Shown here piece after piece: positions 8,405 through 16,262 of a stretch of 64,000 bases of DNA. The stretch lies in the NCBI RefSeq assembly GCF_021390535.1, contig NZ_JAJUXG010000007.1:186001-250000 (forward strand), read 5' to 3'. The notes beneath the pieces were generated by a model. It was not told the origin of the DNA. It did no database searches and saw nothing but the letters and a program-made list of their open reading frames with translations. How positions within the stretch are numbered: the first letter of the stretch is position 1; each line of letters begins with the position of its first letter. The DNA comes from Dyadobacter sp. CY312. GTDB taxonomy: Bacteria; Bacteroidota; Bacteroidia; Cytophagales; Spirosomataceae. Position numbers and translations under genes: made by a program.

Positions 8405-9769
8405 TTAAACGGTTTGGCTAAACAATGCCGACTGTGGAACGCTTTCCCATAACCTTGCATCGAAAGCCATACACACATTTCGAACAAATGCTTTTCCGCC
8501 TTCCGTTATGCGTAAGTGGTACGGCTCAATAATAATGAGTTCATCCGCTTCCATTTCTGACAAACGCTCCACTGCTTTGTAAACTTCCTCACACACGTCG
8601 TCTTTGGATGTCCAGGTTGTTTCAAACTGGGTCATCAATCGTAGAATGTGCCGGCGAATGATGAGGTCGTCGGCTGTAAGCTCATGCCCTCGAATGATCG
8701 GCAATTGACCTGCATTGATCCTTTTGTAGTAATCTTCTACTTTCTTCTCGTTTTGAACGTAACCATTCCAGCTATCGCTGATAGAAGATGCGCCAAGACC
8801 GATGAGTAATTGCGTGCGCGTATCGGTGTAGCCCATAAAGTTCCTGTGCAGGCGTTGTTCGGTTTGCGCTTTGTACAGTTCATCGGTTTCCAGTGCGAAA
8901 TGATCCATACCAATATCCTTGTATCCGGCAAGTTCCAATGCGTTACGACCAGTTTCATAAATCGCCATTTTTTTGTCGGCATCCGGCAAGTCCATTTCCG
9001 TGAAATTTCTTTGCCCTGGTTTTATCCTTGGAACATGGGCATAACTGTAAAATGCAATGCGATCCGGTTTCAGTTTGATGACCTTAAACATGGTCTCCAT
9101 CATGTAACAGGTTTTTTGCTGAGGAAGCCCGTATACGATGTCATAGTTGACAGAAGTGTAGCCAATTTCTCTTGCCTTACGGGTTAAATGCGCTACTTGC
9201 TCGTAGGTCTGATGTCTGTTAATAATCGCAAGTACAATCGGGTTAAAATCCTGAACACCGATACTGATTCTTCTGAAACCTACATTGTAAAGCGCTTGCA
9301 GATGTTCATCGGTCGTATTGCCCGGATGGGCTTCAAAACCAAATTGTACATTGGGATGAATCCCTGCATTTTTGGTCAGTCCGTTAATGAGTTTTGTCAG
9401 GTTCTCAGGACTGAAAAATGTGGGTGTGCCACCTCCCAGGTGTATTTCTCTGATAATGGGTTTTTCATTCCCGAATATGGAGAAATACATTTCCCATTCT
9501 TTCAAAACTGCATTGATATATTTTGTTTCAACCGCGTGGTTGATCGTAATTCTGGTATTGCAGCCGCAGTAAGTGCAAAGACTTTCACAAAATGGCAGGT
9601 GAACATACAGGCTGATTCCCTCTTTCTGATTAGAAACTGTAAATGCTTTTTTTGCAAGATTACTCCAACTTTCCTGGGTCGGTGGTGTTTTTTGCCAATA
9701 TGGAACGGTGGGATAGCTCGTGTAGCGGGGACCCGGTGTATTGTATTTGAACAGCAAATCCTTATCCAT
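8405..9769 (-). CDS. hemN: oxygen-independent coproporphyrinogen III oxidase
   Basis: 454 aa, full family length. A radical SAM enzyme converting coproporphyrinogen III to protoporphyrinogen IX without oxygen, in the cytosol. The [4Fe-4S]/SAM motif CxxxCxxC is visible as C61-C65-C68 in PFCESLCTYCGC, which carries the HemN-type extra Cys. GGGTPTFF and the ISIGVQDF strand also match the family. The C-terminal HemN domain (LRLMTQFETTW) is complete. It is monocistronic on the minus strand with a TGAC-N4-GTCA palindrome 66-77 bp upstream of the start. Its position beside the cbb3 oxidase genes fits haem supply under low oxygen. Confidence 0.95.
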   Translation of the reverse strand: MDKDLLFKYNTPGPRYTSYPTVPYWQKTPPTQESWSNLAKKAFTVSNQKEGISLYVHLPFCESLCTYCGCNTRITINHAVETKYINAVLKEWEMYFSIFGNEKPIIREIHLGGGTPTFFSPENLTKLINGLTKNAGIHPNVQFGFEAHPGNTTDEHLQALYNVGFRRISIGVQDFNPIVLAIINRHQTYEQVAHLTRKAREIGYTSVNYDIVYGLPQQKTCYMMETMFKVIKLKPDRIAFYSYAHVPRIKPGQRNFTEMDLPDADKKMAIYETGRNALELAGYKDIGMDHFALETDELYKAQTEQRLHRNFMGYTDTRTQLLIGLGASSISDSWNGYVQNEKKVEDYYKRINAGQLPIIRGHELTADDLIIRRHILRLMTQFETTWTSKDDVCEEVYKAVERLSEMEADELIIIEPYHLRITEGGKAFVRNVCMAFDARLWESVPQSALFSQTV

Positions 9770-9834
9770 GAGAAGAATCGTTTTGATGTATGATTGAGTG
9801 GATCAAAACTAGCAATGTGCCAAACCTAAAAACA

Positions 9835-9846
9835 TGACTTAGGTCA
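9835..9846. promoter_or_regulatory. putative redox-regulator operator upstream of hemN
   Basis: TGAC-TTAG-GTCA inverted repeat, 66 bp upstream of the hemN start. A near-identical site (TGAC-TTTG-GTCA) lies upstream of ccoI, and a degenerate one (TGAC-ACAG-GTTA) lies 63 bp upstream of ccoS. The CRP-like palindromic form and the target genes suggest binding by a Crp/Fnr-type protein, possibly the receiver-CRP regulator (inference). Confidence 0.5.
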
Positions 9847-9999
9847 GCTTAAAAACTTACTGTTGTGGGCGTGGAAGTGGCTTGTTGCAGTAAATAGCAG
9901 GCAAAACAAAAATACCTGAATCAGTATATGCTGATCAGCAAAAATGATTTCCTACTCGGAATCAGAAGCTTATTGTGTACTCCCAAAGAGAATGAATGC

Positions 10000-10707
10000 T
10001 TACTTTCCATGGCAGATCGTAATTCGGTCGGCCTTTGCGGAAGTATTCGCGGGATATTGAATTAAAAGCCCACGGGCAACCAGCCATATTCCTGCGACCG
10101 CCATCACGATGGGGGTCAGTTTACGAATGCGTGTACGAAGGTTGGGCGTGAACCATTGTTTAAAAAAACCAACAGCCATCATCATTGGAAGTGTTCCTAT
10201 TCCGAAAAGTAACATGTACAATCCGCTGCCTGCCATGCTTCCCGTAACCATGGAACTGATCAGTGCCAGATACACCATACCACATGGAAGCAAACCGTTG
10301 AAAATTCCAAGCAGCAGCCAGCCGTGCATTTTTCGGCTCCTTAGCATTTCGCCCATTTTTTTTCTGACAAAGTTGACTGCACGTTGCCAGAATAGGGGAG
10401 TGTGGAAGTATGTGTCGAGCCTGGCTGGCCAGAAAACATAAGCCAGCATAAGTATTCCTGCAAAAACAGATAGGTATCGTAAATAGCCAATCCAGGCGAG
10501 AGATGAACCTATGGAGCCAATGAGCAGACCAAGAATTCCATAAGTGAAGGCGCGACCGGAATTATAAATGGTTAGTCCTGCGAGTTGTTGTAACCGGTTT
10601 CCTTTCTGAACGGGCAATGCAAGAGCAATGGGTCCGCACATGCCAATACAATGGAAGCTGCTCATGAGCCCCATTGTAAGTGCCAGATATGGAAGAAAGG
10701 TGATCAT
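10000..10707 (-). CDS. TauE/SafE-family membrane protein of the cbb3 assembly cluster
   Basis: 235 aa with about six hydrophobic segments. The N-terminal motif SFHCIGMCGP (His-Cys-x3-Cys) is typical of the cco-linked SafE/DsbD-like subgroup and may bind or move copper or thiol electrons. It begins 8 bp after the ccoH stop, so it is the distal gene of the ccoG-ccoH side of the cluster. In related clusters such a gene is associated with cbb3 maturation. The exact substrate is unknown, and sulfite export is only the name of the Pfam family. Confidence 0.82.
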   Translation of the reverse strand: MITFLPYLALTMGLMSSFHCIGMCGPIALALPVQKGNRLQQLAGLTIYNSGRAFTYGILGLLIGSIGSSLAWIGYLRYLSVFAGILMLAYVFWPARLDTYFHTPLFWQRAVNFVRKKMGEMLRSRKMHGWLLLGIFNGLLPCGMVYLALISSMVTGSMAGSGLYMLLFGIGTLPMMMAVGFFKQWFTPNLRTRIRKLTPIVMAVAGIWLVARGLLIQYPANTSAKADRITICHGK

Positions 10708-10715
10708 CGGGAAAT

Positions 10716-11156
10716 TTAACGGCCTTCCATTACAATTACATCTTCATTCCAATACGTATCCGTTCCGTTTTTCCAGTCAATTTGGAGACGGTAACGCCCG
10801 TTATGAATTTTTGATGCAGGAATAAATTGTTGTTTATCCTGATTTACAATGACAAAACTGCGGTCATTCTTTTCATTGGAAGGACAATACAGATTGATTG
10901 TTCCTGTAACATTTCCGGCATTTTCCGGATACTGAATCGTCAGACCTTCTTCATTTACCTGCCAGGATAGCGGTTCATAGAGTTCTTTTGCACGATTGGT
11001 TTTGTTAAGTTTTTCCTGAAATTTCGTTTCCTCTTCGTAATAATGATCCGTAACCAGATCAATCTTCTGACTCGCACTCATACCTACCAGCACCAGTATT
11101 CCGGCTACAAAGCTCAGATACAGAGTGGTTATTCCGGCTCCCCAATTGAATTTCAT
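10716..11156 (-). CDS. ccoH: FixH/CcoH-family cbb3 oxidase assembly protein
   Basis: 146 aa. One N-terminal membrane anchor (FNWGAGITTLYLSFVAGILV) precedes a periplasmic beta-rich domain; the early segment ASQKIDLVTDHYYEEE is the FixH signature (DLVTxxYYE). The family is needed for stable cbb3 assembly, probably with the CcoI copper ATPase. It lies downstream of ccoG and 8 bp before the TauE/SafE gene. Confidence 0.9.
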   Translation of the reverse strand: MKFNWGAGITTLYLSFVAGILVLVGMSASQKIDLVTDHYYEEETKFQEKLNKTNRAKELYEPLSWQVNEEGLTIQYPENAGNVTGTINLYCPSNEKNDRSFVIVNQDKQQFIPASKIHNGRYRLQIDWKNGTDTYWNEDVIVMEGR

Positions 11157-11164
11157 AATGATGA

Positions 11165-11225
11165 TGGATATAAAGCTGTTGGCTATTAGCTTTTAGTGAT
11201 TGGCCGTTAGCTTTTAGTTAATATG
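11165..11225. repeat. TAGC-rich intergenic repeat
   Basis: Units such as CTGTTGGCTATTAGCTTTTAG and GGCCGTTAGCTTTTAG lie between ccoG and ccoH. Same family as the stretches near 8370, 33270, 36305, 44560 and 49260. Confidence 0.55.
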
Positions 11226-11296
11226 GATTAAACTTCGTTTGTTGCAATTTCGGCGGATAACACTGTTTCTTTAAACTGAAAACTGTTAACTGAACT

Positions 11297-12703
11297 CTAG
11301 TAAGCCGGTGCCATAAAGGTCGTTTCAAAGGTTTCGAGTTTTTCTTTTCCCTGATACACCGACAGTTTTAGTTTCGTTTTTCTGCTTTTTAATTCCGCTT
11401 TTGGTATGGTGATAAACAGCGTTCCATCTGACATTCCGGCTCCGTTGAGTGTCAAATCAGGTGTTCCTGCAAAAACGAGCTTACCCTGAGAATTGTCTAA
11501 AACAAGAGTGGGCCGTACGACATGATTGGTTTTATTGAATATCTTAAAAGTGTAAAGATTACTCACAGAGCCATCCTTGTTCTCAATGTATTGGCTTCCC
11601 GGAGCACGGAACAGCGTAGTCTGGGTGTCTGTGCGCGACAAGATCATAAAGCCGGAAACCGACCAGAGTAATACCAGCACTACGATGTACCCAATTACCC
11701 TTGGTGTGATCAGCTTGTTGGTTTTGTTAACGATGGCATTTTCGGATGTGTAACGGATCAAACCGTGATCAAAACCTACTTTATCCATAATAGAATCGCA
11801 GGCGTCTATACAAGCTGTACAGTTCACACATTCCATTTGCATTCCGTTTCGGATGTCAATTCCGGTTGGGCAAACTGCCACGCACTGATGGCAATTGATG
11901 CAGTCACCTTCGTTTCGGTCTTTACCTTTGTGCAGCTTGCCACGAGGCTCGCCGCGTTTGTAATCGTAAGCCACCACAATAGAATTACGATCCATCAAAA
12001 CTCCCTGCAAACGTCCGTATGGACACACAACCGTGCAAGCCTGATCACGTAACCATGCAAAATTGAAATAGAAAATCGCAGTGAAGGCCACGATACCACC
12101 AAAAAGTGGCAGGTGATCGCTGATTGGCTCACTGATGATTTTGCCAACTTCATCTACACCGATTACGTAAGACAAAAGCAGATTTGCAATCAGGAAAGAA
12201 ACGGTGAGAAACAGGGTATACTTCAAACCCTTTTTTATGATTTTATCACTATTCCATGGAGCTTTGTTTAGTGATTTTTGTTTTCCTGCGTCACCCTCAA
12301 TGGCGTATTCGATTTTCCTGAAAACCATTTCCATAAATACCGTTTGCGGGCAAGCCCAGCCACACCACAAACGACCAAAAATGGTGGTGAAAAGCACAAT
12401 AAATACCATGAACGAGAGCATCAGGAGACCGAAAAGCCAGTAATCCTGCGGACCGATGAAGATGCCGAAAATGATGAATTTTCGTTCCAGAACATTGAAC
12501 AGCAATAATGGCTGTCCGTTGTATTTCAGAAATGGCGTTACGAAGAGTAATGCTAATATCAATACCGTAAACCATACGCGTCTGTTGTGCCAGTTGCCTT
12601 TTGGTTTTTGCGGATAAAACCAGTTTCTTTTCCCATCCTCGCTCACACCGCTGAAATGATCGCGGAAGTATTCGTCCTGCTCCGGAATATCAAAGGTTTT
12701 CAT
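11297..12703 (-). CDS. ccoG: cbb3 oxidase accessory ferredoxin CcoG (FixG/RdxA)
   Basis: 468 aa. Several membrane helices surround an NapH-type CGWACPQTVFME motif. A dicluster ferredoxin region follows (CINCHQCVAVCPTGIDI and CVNCTACIDACDSIM), then an additional membrane helix and a C-terminal Ig-like domain. This is the standard CcoG architecture; the family reduces Cu(II) for cbb3 assembly. It lies between ccoQP and ccoH on the same strand. The gap to ccoP is 72 bp, with no obvious terminator. Confidence 0.95.
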   Translation of the reverse strand: MKTFDIPEQDEYFRDHFSGVSEDGKRNWFYPQKPKGNWHNRRVWFTVLILALLFVTPFLKYNGQPLLLFNVLERKFIIFGIFIGPQDYWLFGLLMLSFMVFIVLFTTIFGRLWCGWACPQTVFMEMVFRKIEYAIEGDAGKQKSLNKAPWNSDKIIKKGLKYTLFLTVSFLIANLLLSYVIGVDEVGKIISEPISDHLPLFGGIVAFTAIFYFNFAWLRDQACTVVCPYGRLQGVLMDRNSIVVAYDYKRGEPRGKLHKGKDRNEGDCINCHQCVAVCPTGIDIRNGMQMECVNCTACIDACDSIMDKVGFDHGLIRYTSENAIVNKTNKLITPRVIGYIVVLVLLWSVSGFMILSRTDTQTTLFRAPGSQYIENKDGSVSNLYTFKIFNKTNHVVRPTLVLDNSQGKLVFAGTPDLTLNGAGMSDGTLFITIPKAELKSRKTKLKLSVYQGKEKLETFETTFMAPAY

Positions 12704-12775
12704 TGATAATGCATTTTAATGTTTCAGACAAAGTCCGGATGATAATCCTGGATCCAGAACTTTACCTGAGTGAAT

Positions 12776-13789
12776 TTATTTGGCAGCCACTTTATCTTCC
12801 ACCAATTCACCCTGAGGTTCTTTTGGATTGGCAGGTTTGGTGCCTTTTATCGAGAGTACAAAACTTGCTACTTTCTGAATATCAGTTGGTGAGAGCTGCT
12901 TCTCCCAGGAAATCATTCCCTTTTCGGGAACACCGTATTTGATTACTTTAAAAAGGTCGTTGATACTTCCGCCATGCAGCCAATATGCATCTGTTAAGTT
13001 TGGTCCCACAGTACCTCCACCGTCCGGACCGTGGCAGGCTGCACATTTTTCGGTGAACAGCGCTTGTCCCTGACCTATTGAAGCGTCATCTGTAAGTTCG
13101 GTCACCGAATTTTCGTCCATGCTGGCACCTACTTTTTCAATATAGGCTTTCTTCTCAATCTCCGCCTGGGCGATATCTTTTTCGAGTTCGGCTATTTGCA
13201 TGTCTCCAAATCCGCCAAAGTAGTAAGCTGAATAGCCGATTGCAATTACAATGGTTGATACAAAAAGCGATTGGAGCCAGGGTGGCATACGGTTATCAAG
13301 TTCCTGAATACCATCGTAGTCGTGTCCTTCGATCAGAATTTGCTGTTCGTCTTTGATCGCAATACCCATCCCGGCGAATTTCTTCCACCAGTGCTCGCTG
13401 AAGAGCGCCTTGGATTCGCCTTCGGTGGTAGTCATTTGTCTTAGTAGGCTCAGTGCATTCACCAGCAAAATCACCACCAGCACAGCGACAAAGAATAGTA
13501 CGCCAAGCAGGATATACAAAAGCAGATCGGTGCCTGTAATAGCTCTCACAGGTGCTTCATCTTGCGCAAATGCAGAAAATGAAACAAAAAACAGCATTAG
13601 CACAGACAGTACTCCTTTCTTTACTACACCATCGTTGAGCGGCAGACTGCTCATATTTTTAAGTGATTTTTTATCAATCCTGAAAACAAAAACCAGGAGG
13701 GATATAAAGAATCCAAAAAATATGATCAGCGAAATCAGAGGGAAGATCTCAATCCCCACAATGTTTTCAAGATATGTTCGAAATTTCAT
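12776..13789 (-). CDS. ccoP: CcoQ-CcoP fusion, mono-haem cytochrome c subunit of cbb3 oxidase
   Basis: 337 aa. Residues 1-55 look like a complete CcoQ/FixQ: helix IEIFPLISLIIFFGFFISLL, then FRIDKKSLKNMSSLPLNDG. A second hydrophobic stretch ending in FSAFAQ resembles a signal peptide, and a further membrane helix (87-112) and the CcoP N-terminal domain follow (PPWLQSLFVSTIVIAIGYSA). One haem-c site is present (C249-A-A-C252-H253), with a Met ligand probably in KGMISW. Proteobacterial CcoP has two haems, so this is a short mono-haem form. It transfers electrons from periplasmic donors to CcoNO. It lies 35 bp downstream of ccoNO. Confidence 0.88.
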   Translation of the reverse strand: MKFRTYLENIVGIEIFPLISLIIFFGFFISLLVFVFRIDKKSLKNMSSLPLNDGVVKKGVLSVLMLFFVSFSAFAQDEAPVRAITGTDLLLYILLGVLFFVAVLVVILLVNALSLLRQMTTTEGESKALFSEHWWKKFAGMGIAIKDEQQILIEGHDYDGIQELDNRMPPWLQSLFVSTIVIAIGYSAYYFGGFGDMQIAELEKDIAQAEIEKKAYIEKVGASMDENSVTELTDDASIGQGQALFTEKCAACHGPDGGGTVGPNLTDAYWLHGGSINDLFKVIKYGVPEKGMISWEKQLSPTDIQKVASFVLSIKGTKPANPKEPQGELVEDKVAAK

Positions 13790-13824
13790 GATGATAGTTT
13801 AAAATGATAATGACAGATGATTTT

Positions 13825-15978
13825 TTATTGTTTGTCTGTCTTGATATCGGTTCCCAATCTTTGCAGATAGGCAATCAATGCGATAATTTCCTTGTTTTCG
13901 CTGGTTTTGATTCCACTCTGTTTCAGTCGTCCCTGAATCTCTTTTGCCTGTCGGGTCAGGTCCGCATTGGCGACTTTATCATAATCCTTTTCGTAGGGCA
14001 CACCAAGCGTTTGCATCGCACGAATTTTCGCGGCGGTATTGCTCGTATCCAGGTCGTCTTCAAGAAGCCAGCCATATCTTGGCATGATCGATCCCGGCGA
14101 CATACTTGTCGGATCTTCCATGTGGTTGTAATGCCATGAGTCAGGATATTTACCCCCAACACGATGCACATCCGGTCCGGTACGCTTGGATCCCCATTGG
14201 TGCGGGAAGTCGTATACAAACTCACCTGATTTGGAATACTCGCCATAACGCTCTATTTCAGCACGGAATGGTCTTATCATTTGGGTATGACAAACGTAAC
14301 ATCCTTCCCGAACGTAAATATCGCGTCCCTGTAATTCGAGCGGGGTGTATGGCTTCACAGCTGCAATAGTCGGTACATTGGATTTGATCATAAAAGTTGG
14401 AATCATTTCGATCATACCACCAATGGCTACGGCGATCAATGCGAAAATTGTAAGTGCCAGAGGTTTGCGTTCGAAAATTCTGCGGTGCCAGTATTCGTTT
14501 TTAGATGCATGCCAGATTGCACTCAAAGGCATTGCTTTTGCGGTTTCGGTTGGTACCAGTTTGCCTTTTAGAGCAGTCATCCAGAGATTGTAGATCATCA
14601 CTACAAATCCGATCAGGTACAATGTACCACCAACACTTCTCAGGAAATAAAGTGGTGCAAGCTGGGTAACGGTTTCAAGGAAATTGGGATATTTCAGCAG
14701 ACCTTCCTGAGTGAATTCCTGCCACATAGAGCTTTGTACCCATCCTGCCCAATACATTGGAACGGTATAAAATATGATACCCAATGTGCCGATCCAGAAG
14801 TGGAAATTGGCTGCTTTTTGAGAGTATAACGGACGGTTGTAAAGACGTGGAAACAGCCAGTAAAGCAATCCGAAAGTTAAGAAACCATTCCAGCCGAGGG
14901 CACCAACGTGCACGTGAGCAACGATCCAGTCGGTATAATGTGCAATGGCATTTACATTTTTGAAAGAAAGCATTGGACCTTCAAACGTAGCCATACCATA
15001 AGCCGTAATGGCTACAACAAAGAATTTTAAAACGACATCTTCACGAACCCGGTCCCATGCACCGCGAAGGGTCATAAGTCCGTTGATCATCCCGCCCCAT
15101 GATGGTGCAATAAGCATAACGGAGAAAACGGTTCCCAGCGTTTGAGCCCATTCGGGCAGAGATGTGTATAACAAATGGTGAGGTCCGGCCCAGATGTACA
15201 GAAAGATAAGTGCCCAGAAATGGACAATGGATAACCGGTATGAATAAATTGGACGGTTGGCTGCTTTGGGAAGGAAGTAGTACATCAAACCCAGATACGG
15301 TGTTGTAAGGAAGAAGGCCACAGCATTGTGTCCATACCACCACTGCACGAGGGCATCCTGCACACCTGCATAAACCGAGTAGCTTTTGAATAATGAAATT
15401 GGGAGGGCAATACTGTTCACAACGTGTAACATGGCCACTGTTACAAACGACGCAATGTAAAACCAAACAGCCGCGTAAATATGTTCGGTACGGCGGTTGA
15501 TGGTGGTCATCACAAGGTTGATTAATGCCGATACCCAAACCACAGCAATGGCAATGTCAATCGGCCATTCAAGTTCTGCGTATTCTTTGGAGGTTGTAAG
15601 TCCCATTGGAAGGGTGATCGCCGCTGCCAGAATGATGAACTGCCATGCCCAGAAATGGAAACGACTCAGAACCGGGCTCCACATGGGTGCCCGCAAAACA
15701 CGCGGTGCAGAGTAATACAGACCAGTGAAAAATCCATTACCAACGAATGCAAAAATGACAGCATTGGTGTGAAGGGGTCTTATCCGGCTAAAAGTGAGAT
15801 AGGGAATATCCATGTTCAGGTCGGGGAAAACGAGCTGGAGTGCGGCAAGCAGACCGACAAGCATTCCGATTAACCCGAACAGAATTGTTGCAATAGCAAA
15901 ATTTCGTACGATGCGGTTATCATATTGAAACTCGTCCAGCTCGACAGATGCAATACCCGGATGTGGAAGGTTTGACAT
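13825..15978 (-). CDS. ccoNO: fused cbb3 cytochrome c oxidase subunits I and II (CcoN-CcoO)
   Basis: 717 aa. The first about 490 residues are the CcoN haem-copper catalytic subunit with multiple helices (YGHNAVAFFLTTPYLGLMYY, WIVAHVHVGALGWNG holding haem/Cu ligands). The C-terminal part is membrane-anchored CcoO with one haem-c site C560-x-x-C563-H564 in GCYVCHTQMIRPF and the CcoO signature GPDVHRVGGKYPDSWH. The two are separate genes in Proteobacteria; the fused form is usual in Bacteroidota. It catalyses high-affinity oxygen reduction coupled to proton pumping. It heads the structural part of the cluster, with ccoS 28 bp upstream. Confidence 0.96.
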   Translation of the reverse strand: MSNLPHPGIASVELDEFQYDNRIVRNFAIATILFGLIGMLVGLLAALQLVFPDLNMDIPYLTFSRIRPLHTNAVIFAFVGNGFFTGLYYSAPRVLRAPMWSPVLSRFHFWAWQFIILAAAITLPMGLTTSKEYAELEWPIDIAIAVVWVSALINLVMTTINRRTEHIYAAVWFYIASFVTVAMLHVVNSIALPISLFKSYSVYAGVQDALVQWWYGHNAVAFFLTTPYLGLMYYFLPKAANRPIYSYRLSIVHFWALIFLYIWAGPHHLLYTSLPEWAQTLGTVFSVMLIAPSWGGMINGLMTLRGAWDRVREDVVLKFFVVAITAYGMATFEGPMLSFKNVNAIAHYTDWIVAHVHVGALGWNGFLTFGLLYWLFPRLYNRPLYSQKAANFHFWIGTLGIIFYTVPMYWAGWVQSSMWQEFTQEGLLKYPNFLETVTQLAPLYFLRSVGGTLYLIGFVVMIYNLWMTALKGKLVPTETAKAMPLSAIWHASKNEYWHRRIFERKPLALTIFALIAVAIGGMIEMIPTFMIKSNVPTIAAVKPYTPLELQGRDIYVREGCYVCHTQMIRPFRAEIERYGEYSKSGEFVYDFPHQWGSKRTGPDVHRVGGKYPDSWHYNHMEDPTSMSPGSIMPRYGWLLEDDLDTSNTAAKIRAMQTLGVPYEKDYDKVANADLTRQAKEIQGRLKQSGIKTSENKEIIALIAYLQRLGTDIKTDKQ

Positions 15979-16006
15979 AAGTTAATAGAATTTGGTGAAT
16001 ACAGTA

Positions 16007-16168
16007 TTAATTGGTTGGTTGTTCCGTAGTGGTATCGTCAAGCAGTATGCGTACCGATGGTGTATAGTCGTCATCAAAATGCCCTTTTTTAACCGACCAC
16101 ATAAATGCGCTTAAAAAGCCGACAGCGATGATGAGGCTGATGGTGATCATGATATAAAATGCGCCCAT
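16007..16168 (-). CDS. ccoS: cbb3 oxidase maturation protein CcoS
   Basis: 53 aa, read directly from ATG at 16168 to TAA at 16007-16009. One membrane helix (ITISLIIAVGFLSAFMWSVK) is followed by the CcoS signature GHFDDDYTPSVRILLDD. The family is needed for insertion of redox cofactors into cbb3 oxidase. It sits between ccoI and ccoNO, as expected for a cco cluster. Confidence 0.92.
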   Translation of the reverse strand: MGAFYIMITISLIIAVGFLSAFMWSVKKGHFDDDYTPSVRILLDDTTTEQPTN

Positions 16169-16230
16169 GGTTGGCTGGGGTTAAGTTTTATTGATAGGTC
16201 AAAACTACCGGGTTACTGTCGGTGGAACGA

Positions 16231-16242
16231 TGACACAGGTTA
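16231..16242. promoter_or_regulatory. degenerate TGAC-N4-GTCA-like site upstream of ccoS
   Basis: TGAC-ACAG-GTTA, one mismatch from the palindrome upstream of hemN and ccoI. It lies 63 bp upstream of ccoS, nearly the same distance as at hemN. It could mark an internal promoter for ccoS-ccoNO. It is weak on its own. Confidence 0.35.
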
Positions 16243-16262
16243 TGGTTTCAATATGACATTGA

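Noticed and set aside
9787-9812. FNR-box-like TTGA...TCAA sequence upstream of hemN
   Set aside because: Half-site spacing is 5 rather than 6 and it has no counterpart at the cco genes; the TGAC-N4-GTCA palindrome is better supported.
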